DNA of 11,490 nucleotides from an uncultured Senegalimassilia sp. (lineage in GTDB: Bacteria; Actinomycetota; Coriobacteriia; Coriobacteriales; Eggerthellaceae). The translations under genes and the position numbers were made by a program. The notes beneath the pieces are model-generated. The model did no database searches. It saw nothing but the letters and a program-made list of their open reading frames with translations, and was not told the origin of the DNA. This document shows, piece after piece, positions 1-5,812 of the stretch. The stretch is from assembly GCF_934632265.1 (NCBI RefSeq), contig NZ_CAKTYH010000063.1, positions 1-11,490 of the forward strand. Direction: 5' to 3'. How positions within the stretch are numbered: position 1 is the stretch's first letter; each line of letters opens with the position of its first letter.

Positions 1-77
1 TCGCCTGCGAGGGCACCATCGTCAAGAAGTGGGTCAACCCCGGCCCGACGATGGGCATCGAGTACCGCTGCGGCTAG
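1..77 (+). CDS. C-terminal end of an unidentified protein (5' truncated)
   Basis: The frame beginning at base 3 is open and ends in TAG at 75-77. It encodes 24 residues, ending in PGPTMGIEYRCG. G/C in nearly every third position and a strong + strand terminator 100 bases downstream support a real gene end. The tail contains two cysteines but no motif that I can assign to a family. The rest of the gene lies before the window. Confidence 0.6.
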   Translation, partial: ACEGTIVKKWVNPGPTMGIEYRCG

Positions 78-178
78 GATTGATTCCGCCCCGCAGCGCC
101 GCCCCGGGCCGATCGCCCGGCCCGAGGCACGTTGCGCGAGGCATCGCACGCGCCCGCTTCAGCGGGCGGCGGCATAAG

Positions 179-214
179 AGAGAGGGAGGACCTTCGGGCC
201 CTCCCTCTCTTTGT
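179..214 (+). terminator. Rho-independent terminator of the upstream partial gene
   Basis: Bases 179-189 pair with 200-210 (11 bp, purine-rich left arm). After an A-C mismatch, CC/GG closes a TTCG tetraloop at 193-196. The stem runs into TCTTTGTGT. A C(UUCG)G loop is an especially stable tetraloop. The other strand has no T-run, so it acts on the + strand. Confidence 0.85.
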
Positions 215-407
215 GTATAGACGCGCATTCGATCATCCAGCGAGATCGTTTTTCCGCTCACGTCAGGGCTATTCATGGAGGTTGAAAGGCTTTCGGCTGC
301 TGCACGCTTCCGTCGTTTGCGTGCGCGATCAAGTACGGCACATGCTCCCGAACGCGACCTACGGTTGCGTGTCTCCGCAATCGGGATCATCCGCGTGACC
401 CCTGCGC
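215..407. other. Gene-free spacer, nothing recognised
   Basis: This stretch lies between two terminators that face each other (+ at 179-214, - at 408-467). The short open frames here, such as an ATG at 275 preceded by no convincing ribosome binding site, give Arg/Ala-rich translations without family resemblance. I see no promoter, repeat or RNA gene. Confidence 0.5.
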
Positions 408-467
408 AAAAAGAACCGCCTCCCGCTTCGTGAGCTGCAGTTGCAGTCATGAAGCCGGGAGGCGGTT
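408..467 (-). terminator. Rho-independent terminator of the LuxR-type gene
   Basis: Bases 414-424 pair perfectly with 457-467, and the stem continues inward through G425-C456 and about four further pairs around one bulge. Read on the - strand, the stem is followed directly by CTTTTTGCG (A-run at 408-412 on the + strand). It lies 85 bases past the stop of the gene at 552-2015, which has no other candidate terminator. Confidence 0.85.
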
Positions 468-551
468 ATGTGTAAACCGGTTTTCCTAGCAGGGGCTTTC
501 TGAGCGGGAAACCACCGGGCCCGATTATCGGCCGGTGTTGCAAATACGCTG

Positions 552-2015
552 CTAGGCGTTCTTGTCGTCGTCGGAGCCGGTGCGATTGATGTAGTCGATC
601 AGCTCGGAGCGCTTGTGGATGCCCACCTTCTCGTAGACGTGGCGGATGTGGGTGTTCACCGTGTACGGCGAGATGACCAGCTTCTTCGCCACGTTGTCCG
701 TGGTGAAGCCGCGGGCGATGAGCATGACGATCTCGGTCTCGCGTGCCGACAGCGAGAATTCGGCGGCAAGCTCTTTGATGCGATGCTCCTGGCTGGATTC
801 CGTTGCCGGCGGCGCCATGAGCTGGGTGATGTTGTACTCCTGGCGCACCAGCGGGATGATGACGGCCGCAAGGATGCACACGAATATCAGCGATGTGGGA
901 TCGGTTGCCACCTTGGCGAACGCGGGGTTCGCCTCGTAGTAAAGCGCGATGGCGTTGCCCACGGCGATGCCCAGGCGGATGAACGCCCCGCTTAAGCCGA
1001 ATGCCAAGCCGATGGGCACGTAGCCCTTCACCCCCAGCACGCCGAAGTACATGATCAGCAGCACTTCGAAGATGGACACGGCGGCCAGCACCACGAAGAA
1101 CGAGGGAACGAAGAACCTTTCGCCCATCAGGAACAACGCGAACGAGGCGATGGCGATGATGATAAGCCACGGGAAGGTGCGGTAGATGTTCAGGCGGTCG
1201 TTGGTCAGGCCGCAGATCACGCCGATGATGCACAGCAGGGTTGCGCCGCCGATGGAGCCGAACGTGAAGGCGTACTCGCCATACGGCAGGTTCTCCCAAG
1301 GGATGATGGCGACCAGGAAATAGCAGGCAACCGATGCGACGAACGTGGTGCCGCACACCACGATCATGGGCTTCAAGGCGCGGTTTGCGGTGCTTTTCGG
1401 CAGCAGCGTGGGGTAGGGCATGTCCTTGGCGATGGTGGTGCCGCGCGCGAACAGCAGGCCCGCCGCAAGCGGCATAAGCGAGATGAATACCGAGGAGACG
1501 CCGGTGGGAAGGACGAAGCAGATCAGCGAGCACACGAGCGTGACCAGGCCGACGGTGGTGCCGATGTAGGAAACGGAGAACGACGTCTTCGTGCGCGAGT
1601 ACAGCTCGCCCCACATGATCCATAGGATGGCGTTCGTGATGCCGACCACTGCGGCAAGCGCGTATGCGATAAGGTCGGTGGGGAACGAGAATGCGAACAG
1701 GGTGAGCGCAAGCGTGGAGATGACGGCCGCGGCGGTGGCGGTCCAGAGCATCCACGGGATATCGCAAAGGCGGCGCTTCCTTCCCAGGGCGAAGGCGATG
1801 ACGATGAAAGAGACCGCGGCGGAGACGAGCGCGATCAGCCACGACTGCGTCACGCAATCGTCGAGCAGCTGCGCGCCGACGAACGAGTCGTGCAGGAACC
1901 ATAGATTGTAATGCCACGCAAGCAGCAAGGCGAAGCCGACGAACCTGCGGGTTGGGTGGTCGGGCGAGTTTATCTCCGATTCCACCTTCTCCGGCACAAG
2001 CTCCTTGATATTCAT
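552..2015 (-). CDS. Membrane-anchored LuxR-family transcriptional regulator (12-TM + HTH)
   Basis: A 487-residue protein. Residues 23-390 hold about twelve hydrophobic membrane segments resembling an MFS-type bundle. Residues 420-477 form a LuxR-type helix-turn-helix (LSARETEIVMLIARG, then SPYTVNTHIRHVYEKVGIH). The ATG at 2015 is preceded by GAGGGGG with a 9-base spacer. Such transporter-like sensor/DNA-binding fusions are a large, mostly uncharacterised group in Eggerthellaceae. The likely role is direct, one-component sensing of a small molecule by the membrane part with DNA binding on the cytoplasmic side; the ligand cannot be read from the sequence. The gene is transcribed alone and ends at its own terminator. 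No adjacent enzyme or transporter on the same strand hints at its target. Family assignment is firm, function inferred. Confidence 0.93.
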   Translation of the reverse strand: MNIKELVPEKVESEINSPDHPTRRFVGFALLLAWHYNLWFLHDSFVGAQLLDDCVTQSWLIALVSAAVSFIVIAFALGRKRRLCDIPWMLWTATAAAVISTLALTLFAFSFPTDLIAYALAAVVGITNAILWIMWGELYSRTKTSFSVSYIGTTVGLVTLVCSLICFVLPTGVSSVFISLMPLAAGLLFARGTTIAKDMPYPTLLPKSTANRALKPMIVVCGTTFVASVACYFLVAIIPWENLPYGEYAFTFGSIGGATLLCIIGVICGLTNDRLNIYRTFPWLIIIAIASFALFLMGERFFVPSFFVVLAAVSIFEVLLIMYFGVLGVKGYVPIGLAFGLSGAFIRLGIAVGNAIALYYEANPAFAKVATDPTSLIFVCILAAVIIPLVRQEYNITQLMAPPATESSQEHRIKELAAEFSLSARETEIVMLIARGFTTDNVAKKLVISPYTVNTHIRHVYEKVGIHKRSELIDYINRTGSDDDKNA

Positions 2016-2285
2016 GTGCGTTAACCCCCTCTAGCGCATGTTGAATAGCACGTTGAACAGCTAGTGGACAGCCCCTCATATTGCAATCGGATGGGTACAT
2101 GACCCGAAGCTTTGATTGTATCGTTTTCCTTAAAAAATTCGAGTATATTTCGGTAACGTATGCCAATTGTTGATGGGTTTCCCGCAGATGATGCTGCTTT
2201 ATGGATGCCGCTGCTCTTTTTAGGCGGCCCGTGATGCCAGCCTTTGGCGTGTGGTTTTGGCCAGGGAAGCAAAATCGCGAAATAT
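2016..2285 (-). promoter_or_regulatory. Leader and probable promoter region of the LuxR-type gene
   Basis: No gene is visible here, and the region is more AT-rich than its surroundings near 2110-2160. On the - strand, TATACT (2143-2148) and TACAAT (2115-2120) are possible -10 boxes, but neither has a good -35 at the right distance. TTCAAC occurs twice, 12 bp apart, on the - strand just upstream of the ribosome binding site (2042-2059 region). It is a possible operator, with no further support. Confidence 0.3.
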
Positions 2286-2445
2286 GGCACAGATTGCAAG
2301 TTTTCCGAATCGTGAAAGATTGCGTTCGCGTCAGGTGTTGCGATGAGCGCGAAAAACTCATCGGTGGCTACATTTTCTGGGACTAAACAGCAGCCAAGGC
2401 ATTCATTAGTCGCAATGCGATTTGGAAAACTCGCAATCTGTGCCA
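2286..2445. repeat. 160-bp element with 27-bp terminal inverted repeats (MITE-like)
   Basis: Bases 2286-2312 (GGCACAGATTGC...) and 2419-2445 (...GCAATCTGTGCC) are inverted copies, matching at 25 of 27 positions. Near the centre lies a perfect 7-bp hairpin, CGATGAG (2341-2347) with CTCATCG (2357-2363). No gene is inside, and I found no clear target-site duplication. Outside the arms the similarity stops abruptly. It could be a non-autonomous mobile element, a paired binding site or a structured transcript. Symmetric ends around a short non-coding core favour the first. Confidence 0.7.
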
Positions 2446-2468
2446 GAATCGGCCGAAAATCTTCCAAT

Positions 2469-2505
2469 GCGAGGCAGGAAACCTACGAGGCGAGGCTGGA
2501 AGCCT
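2469..2505. repeat. Two 16-bp direct repeats, 21 bp apart, each a small dyad
   Basis: GCGAGGCAGGAAACCT (2469-2484) and GCGAGGCTGGAAGCCT (2490-2505) match at 14 of 16 positions. Each holds a short dyad (AGGC-TGGAA-GCCT in the second). The 21-bp period is two helical turns, as expected for two protein dimers on one DNA face. It lies about 150 bp upstream of the marR promoter. Function is unknown. Confidence 0.45.
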
Positions 2506-2655
2506 CTCAGCATCGCCTGCGTCTACGGCGCAGTCGATCGCGGTTGACTGAGAGCGCGCATACGTGCCGCCGCCCTCGGGCTCTTTCTTCCGCATCTGAC
2601 GTGCGGTGCAAGTCGCAAAGCCCCATGCTGCTCGTGTGGATTCCGTACGGCTGGA

Positions 2656-2698
2656 TGGAGAAAGTCAATCTGTAGACTACAATAGTCAACCAGTAGAC
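2656..2698 (+). promoter_or_regulatory. marR promoter with two GTCAA-N4-TAGAC operators
   Basis: Two copies of GTCAA-N4-TAGAC lie at 2664-2677 and 2685-2698, start to start 21 bp. A possible -10, TACAAT (2678-2683), sits exactly between them, with a weak -35, TGGAGA, at 2656-2661 (16-bp spacer). A repressor on the first site would cover the -35/-10 spacer and on the second the transcription start. The same motif pair occurs upstream of the MATE gene at 6564-6597. This is the expected layout of a self-repressed MarR gene. Confidence 0.7.
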
Positions 2699-2717
2699 CA
2701 ATCCGAATGGAGGCAAG

Positions 2718-3152
2718 ATGTTGCCGGAGGAATTCTCGAAGGAGATGTGGAACTGCTGGCGCGACGTTTCGGTCGCGTACAGCACGTTCGCGAAGAATAT
2801 GGGCGTCGACACCAGTGAGCTGTACGTTGTCGACGCCCTATGGGATGAGCCCGAAGGCCTTTCGCAGCGGGCGATTTGCGAGGTTTGCGACATGGGCAAG
2901 CAGACGATCAGCGCCATTTGCAAGCGTCTGGCCGCGCGCGATGTCGTGATCGCGCGGGCAAGCCAGGTCGACAAGCGCGAGCGGATTATGACGCTCACCG
3001 ACGAAGGGCGCGAGCAATGGCGCCTGCCCGTCGAGCGGATGCGCGAGCTTGAGATGAAGGCCGCCGCCGCGATCAGCGCCGACGAGGCTGCGCTGTTCGT
3101 CAAGGTGGTCAAACTGTACGCGAAGACGTTCCAAGAGGAGGTGCAGCGATGA
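2718..3152 (+). CDS. MarR-family transcriptional regulator
   Basis: A 144-residue winged-helix protein of normal MarR length. The helix-turn-helix spans about 48-76 (LSQRAICEVCDMGKQTISAI), followed by the wing with the MarR signature DKRERIMTLTDEG (85-97). Long amphipathic helices at both ends suit the family's dimer interface. ATG at 2718 follows TGGAGG with a short 4-base spacer. The gene overlaps the next reading frame by ATGA (3149-3152), so the two are translationally coupled. MarR proteins usually repress their own operon and a linked exporter until a drug-like ligand binds. Here the linked exporter is an SMR pump, now broken. The same operator upstream of the MATE gene makes that pump a second likely target. 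Confidence 0.93.
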   Translation: MLPEEFSKEMWNCWRDVSVAYSTFAKNMGVDTSELYVVDALWDEPEGLSQRAICEVCDMGKQTISAICKRLAARDVVIARASQVDKRERIMTLTDEGREQWRLPVERMRELEMKAAAAISADEAALFVKVVKLYAKTFQEEVQR

Positions 3153-3363
3153 GCCCGTATGCGCTGCTAGGCTTGTCGGTGCTTTTCGAAGCGTCGGCAC
3201 GCTTTTGACCACGCTCGTCGGCATCGTCGTATGGGATGACCCGTTTTCCATTATCGTGGGAATCGGCATGATCGCAGTGGTGGCGGGCATAGCGCTGCTC
3301 AGCAAAGGAACCCAAGAAGCCGAGGAAGTAGCTGCGGCAGAAACAGCAGATGCGACTGCCTAG
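3149..3363 (+). pseudogene. SMR-family (EmrE-like) multidrug exporter, internally deleted and frameshifted
   Basis: ATG at 3149 follows a strong AGAGGAGG site. The first frame reads MSPYALLGLSVLFEASARF, then TGA at 3206. It looks like SMR helix 1, with glutamate at position 14, where EmrE has its essential proton- and drug-binding Glu14. The -1 frame then reads SVGTLLTTLVGIVVWDDPFS and an alanine-rich hydrophobic helix, resembling the end of helix 3 and helix 4 of SMR proteins, with an acidic tail ending at TAG 3361-3363. Roughly 45 codons (rest of helix 1, helix 2, most of helix 3) are missing and the junction is out of frame. SMR pumps need four helices, so a working transporter is very unlikely. 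Family identity rests on alignment by eye. Confidence 0.75.
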
Positions 3364-3371
3364 CCTGGACG

Positions 3372-3400
3372 CTTCGGGGACGTGTCGTTATGCGTCCGGA
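3372..3400. repeat. Left arm of a 29-bp inverted repeat flanking the EFR1-type gene
   Basis: It starts CTTCGGGGACGT and ends GTCCGGA. It matches the reverse complement of 4351-4379 at 26 of 29 positions. It begins nine bases after the SMR remnant's stop codon. See the entry for the right arm. Confidence 0.75.
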
Positions 3401-3512
3401 ATGCGCAACATTGCATCATGGCGTTCAGGAATAGACAAGCATCCAAAGCAAGGTATGTGGCAAAACGTGGGGTCGAAGCGTTATCTTTAGAGTTCGCGAA
3501 GGGGGTTTAGCC

Positions 3513-4265
3513 GTGATCTTCTACTTTTCCGCAACTGGTAATTCGCGGCATGTTGCACGGCGGGTTTCAACGGCAACGGGGGAGGAGCTGATTTCGATAG
3601 CCGAGTGCGTCAAGGAAGGTCGATATCGCTTTTCCGCAGATGGTGACGCCTTCGGCATCGTGAGCCCGACGTATGCCTGGGGTTTGCCCATCATAGTCCG
3701 CGATTTCTTGCAGCAGCTGACGATCGATGGGAACCCGGGTTATGTTTGGTTCGCTGCAACCTATGGGACCACGCCGGGGCAAACCGGTCGATTCGCTGAC
3801 GATATCATGCGAAGGAAAGGCCGTCCTTTTGACGCGTTCTTCAGCGTGAAGATGCCGGATACATGGACGCCCATGTTCGACTTAAGCGACCCTGCGAAGG
3901 TTTCGCGCATCAATCGAGATGCGGAGCAGGAGATTGATTTCGTGATAGGGAAGGTGCAAAACCGCGAGCGCGGGGATTTCATGCGCCGCAAAGCCCCAGT
4001 TCTCGCCGCGAAGCTGGTTTACGCCTTGGAATATGACTCAATGCGCAGGGCCCGCCATTTCGCTGTTGAGGATTCCTGCGTTGGCTGCGGATTATGCGCG
4101 AGGAAATGTCCCGTGGCCGCTATCGAGATCTGCGATAGGAAGCCTGTGTGGACGAAGGATCGCTGCGTGATGCGCCTAGCTTGCCTGCATCATTGCCCGA
4201 AGTTCGCTATCCAATACGGAAACAAAACCAAACGCCACGGGCAATATACGCATCCTGGCGCTTAA
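3513..4265 (+). CDS. EFR1-type flavodoxin / 4Fe-4S ferredoxin fusion, second cluster lacks one cysteine
   Basis: A 250-residue protein starting at GTG, with AAGGGGG 7 bases upstream. The N-terminal flavodoxin-like domain opens with FYFSATGNSRHVA (FMN phosphate loop, 3-15) and has SPTYAWGLP (51-59) and ATYGTTPGQTGR (82-93). The C-terminus has ferredoxin motifs. The first is complete: CVGCGLCARKCP (C189, C192, C195, C199). The second reads CVMRLACLHHCP (C218, R221, C224, C228), with arginine where the second cysteine belongs. This fits soluble electron-transfer proteins of the EFR1 family, partner unknown. The gene stands alone, looks less G/C-rich at third codon positions than its neighbours, and is bracketed by 29-bp inverted repeats, consistent with acquisition as a unit. 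Family call firm, activity uncertain. Confidence 0.88.
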   Translation: MIFYFSATGNSRHVARRVSTATGEELISIAECVKEGRYRFSADGDAFGIVSPTYAWGLPIIVRDFLQQLTIDGNPGYVWFAATYGTTPGQTGRFADDIMRRKGRPFDAFFSVKMPDTWTPMFDLSDPAKVSRINRDAEQEIDFVIGKVQNRERGDFMRRKAPVLAAKLVYALEYDSMRRARHFAVEDSCVGCGLCARKCPVAAIEICDRKPVWTKDRCVMRLACLHHCPKFAIQYGNKTKRHGQYTHPGA

Positions 4266-4313
4266 AGGGGGCGAAGAGTTGTCCGTCTTGGTTCTGAGCG
4301 GAAGTTTCCGTAC

Positions 4314-4355
4314 CCGGACGAACGGCGCCACATCCCTGAAACGTCATTCGTCCGG
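4314..4355. repeat. 9-bp inverted repeat downstream of the EFR1-type gene
   Basis: CCGGACGAA (4314-4322) pairs perfectly with TTCGTCCGG (4347-4355) across a 24-base loop. It overlaps the right arm of the 29-bp inverted repeat. No T-run follows on either strand, so it is not a standard intrinsic terminator. It lies between convergent genes, as REP-type sequences often do. Confidence 0.5.
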
Positions 4356-4379
4356 ACACATAACGCTACGTCCCCGAAG
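4351..4379. repeat. Right arm of the 29-bp inverted repeat flanking the EFR1-type gene
   Basis: This is the inverted partner of 3372-3400 (26 of 29 positions). The two arms enclose about 950 bp with one gene. Similarity ends sharply on both sides. They could be the ends of a non-autonomous mobile unit, or two independent insertions of one REP-like repeat in opposite orientation. No transposase is in the window. Confidence 0.75.
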
Positions 4380-4410
4380 TGGCACGGGCAGCTAGAGGAC
4401 CACTTCGGGG
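4372..4410 (-). repeat. 11-bp perfect inverted repeat straddling the DegV stop codon
   Basis: CCCCGAAGTGG (4372-4382) pairs with CCACTTCGGGG (4400-4410), 17-base loop. The right arm encodes the last DegV residues (Pro-Glu-Val-Val), and the stop codon (4392-4394) lies in the loop. No T-run follows. It may work as a Rho-independent-like stem or protect the 3' end of the mRNA. Confidence 0.5.
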
Positions 4411-5288
4411 GAGGCGCTGGTGGACTTGCCTTCTATGCGTTGCTTACATTCGTATGCGATTCCCACGGCGGGGCCTACGTGCACGCCGATGACGGGGCTT
4501 GCGGGAACCACCCTGGCCTTGAACCCGATAAGGGGGTTGATGACCTCCTCGGCCCACTTCTCCGCTGGGATCTTCGAGCCGATGTAGTGAACAACCAGGT
4601 TCTTCAGCCCGTAGGCGGCAACGTCCTCTTCGAACAGCTTGACGATCTTCGCCATGGCCTTCTTCTGCGAGCGGGTCTTCGCCGCCGTTGCCGCCTCGCC
4701 GTCTTTGACGGTCAGGATGGGCGTGATGTTGATGACGCCGCCGATCAGGGCCGCGGCTTTTCCGATGCGTCCGCCCTTCTCAAGGAACCTCAAGGATTCC
4801 GGGGTGAACAAAAAGCGCGAGGAGTGCAGGCTGTCCTCGACTGCGGCGGCGCAATCTTCCAGCCCCAGCCCTTCTTTCGCCGCTTTTGCGCCCGCAACCA
4901 CGGCGTGGCCCAGCTCCATGCAGTTGGTCATGCTGTCGATGGCGGCGAATTTGAACCCGGGGTGCTCGGCGGCAACCTCCTTCGCGATGCGTAGGAAGGT
5001 TTCGAAGGTGCCGGACATCTTGCTGCTGATGAAGACGCCGAGCGCGTCGTCGCCGTCGGCCTGGATGCGCTCAAGCGCGTTCCGAACGTCTTGCTGCGAA
5101 GGCTGGCTTGAGGTCGGGATGTCGTCGATCATCTCGTAAATGTCCTGGTAGAAGGCGTCCAGGTCGGTTTCTGCCTCGACGTAGCTTTGTCCCGTGCGGT
5201 TGATGATCAGCGAGATCACCTCGATGCCGAGGTCGTTCCTGACATCAACGGGGATGGATGACGTTGAGTCCGTGATGACGCGTACCAT
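4392..5288 (-). CDS. DegV family fatty-acid-binding protein (FakB-like)
   Basis: A 298-residue protein, typical length for DegV. Family signs are the MVRVITDSTSSIP start, the PTSSQPS motif (58-64), SSKMSGTF (88-95), LRFLEKGGRIG (166-176) and the C-terminal VIGVHVGPAVGIAYE (266-280). DegV/FakB proteins bind one fatty acid in a buried pocket and present its carboxylate to the kinase FakA, which makes acyl-phosphate for phospholipid synthesis. No fakA lies nearby, which is common because many genomes hold several unlinked fakB genes. I place the start at ATG 5288, after AAAGGCGG (about 8-base spacer), because it gives the conserved DegV beginning. The frame stays open upstream to 5582, but that extension is arginine-rich and matches nothing. 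Confidence 0.95.
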   Translation of the reverse strand: MVRVITDSTSSIPVDVRNDLGIEVISLIINRTGQSYVEAETDLDAFYQDIYEMIDDIPTSSQPSQQDVRNALERIQADGDDALGVFISSKMSGTFETFLRIAKEVAAEHPGFKFAAIDSMTNCMELGHAVVAGAKAAKEGLGLEDCAAAVEDSLHSSRFLFTPESLRFLEKGGRIGKAAALIGGVINITPILTVKDGEAATAAKTRSQKKAMAKIVKLFEEDVAAYGLKNLVVHYIGSKIPAEKWAEEVINPLIGFKARVVPASPVIGVHVGPAVGIAYECKQRIEGKSTSASPEVVL

Positions 5289-5536
5289 GGGATGCCGCCT
5301 TTCGCCTGCGTGCGGTTTGCCGACCCTCCCCCAAGATGGGCGCAGGCCTTCGCGCAGCCTTGAAGCGAGGCCGTCGAAGGTCGGTGCGATCCTTTCCGCC
5401 CGCATATCGGGACGGGCCGTATCTTGAGGACTTGCCGATTGAATCTGCCGATTTGTGAATTCGATTACCAGCCCATCATAATAGAGGACGGCGGGAGAAG
5501 ACCAGGGGAAGGCCCAAGGTGATGCCCTGTTGATAG
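5289..5536 (-). promoter_or_regulatory. Upstream region of the DegV gene
   Basis: No gene is visible. On the - strand, TATTAT at 5478-5483 is the best -10 candidate but lacks a good -35; if used, it would give a leader of about 185 bases. TGCCGATT occurs twice, 13 bp apart (5433-5440 and 5446-5453), a possible binding-site pair. Neither is strong. Confidence 0.25.
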
Positions 5537-5656
5537 CATCGCAACCGCGATTTCCCCCAGACCGCAGGATTTTGGGGAGCATCTGCCGCGGTCGCCCTCA
5601 TCGTGGTCATCGTGAACGTGGCGTTCTGGAGCGTGAAGCCGCTGTCACGGGAATAA
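5537..5656 (+). pseudogene. C-terminal remnant of a lost membrane protein gene
   Basis: In the + frame ending at TAA 5654-5656, about 39 codons are open, including FPQTAGFWGASAAVALIVV and continuing as a hydrophobic helix that ends in SVKPLSRE. This looks like the last membrane helix and short polar tail of a transporter. Upstream the frame meets TGA and TAG (5531-5536). A neighbouring frame (GDALLIASQPRF) can be joined to it by a one-base shift at the C-run near 5552-5556, so the remnant may reach further left. A strong hairpin with no other owner follows 64 bases later. The parent family is not clear. Confidence 0.4.
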
Positions 5657-5719
5657 CAGGTCGTTGCCGAAACGCCGAGGGCGGCCGCATATGCGCTATT
5701 CTTCGCATTAGCGAAATCC

Positions 5720-5755
5720 AAGGGGTAGGGCGGCCTGAGGGCCGACCTACCCCTT
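5720..5755 (+). terminator. Strong hairpin, probably the terminator left from the lost gene
   Basis: AAGGGGTAGG (5720-5729) pairs with CCTACCCCTT (5746-5755). After one mismatch, CGGCC pairs with GGCCG around a TGAG loop (5736-5739). The tail, ATCATGCTTT, is a poor T-run, so termination strength is uncertain. The PAP2 gene starts after it and the DegV gene reads away from it, so neither can own it. The remnant at 5537-5656 can. Confidence 0.55.
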
Positions 5756-5812
5756 ATCATGCTTTCGGTTTGCGATATCGGCCCAGGTGGCCGGGCGAAG
5801 GAGTTGAACAGG

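Noticed and set aside
34..450. A 138-codon frame on the - strand near the left edge
   Set aside because: It passes through both terminators and reads as low-complexity Arg/Gly/Pro protein without motifs.
466..2361. A 631-codon open frame on the - strand overlapping the LuxR-type gene
   Set aside because: The translation is rich in Arg and His with no domain, as expected for an out-of-frame reading of a GC-rich gene. The 552-2015 frame has the ribosome site, membrane helices and HTH.
2381..2390. GACTAAACAG shared with 6575-6584 beside the MATE operator
   Set aside because: Only ten bases match, and the GTCAA-N4-TAGAC motif is absent at 2381. Probably chance.
2021..2467. A 148-codon - strand frame upstream of the LuxR-type gene
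   Set aside because: It crosses the 160-bp inverted-repeat element, has no ribosome site and shows no domain.
5289..5582. N-terminal extension of DegV by about 98 residues
   Set aside because: The frame is open but gives an arginine- and proline-rich stretch unlike any DegV protein. ATG 5288 has a ribosome site and yields the conserved start.
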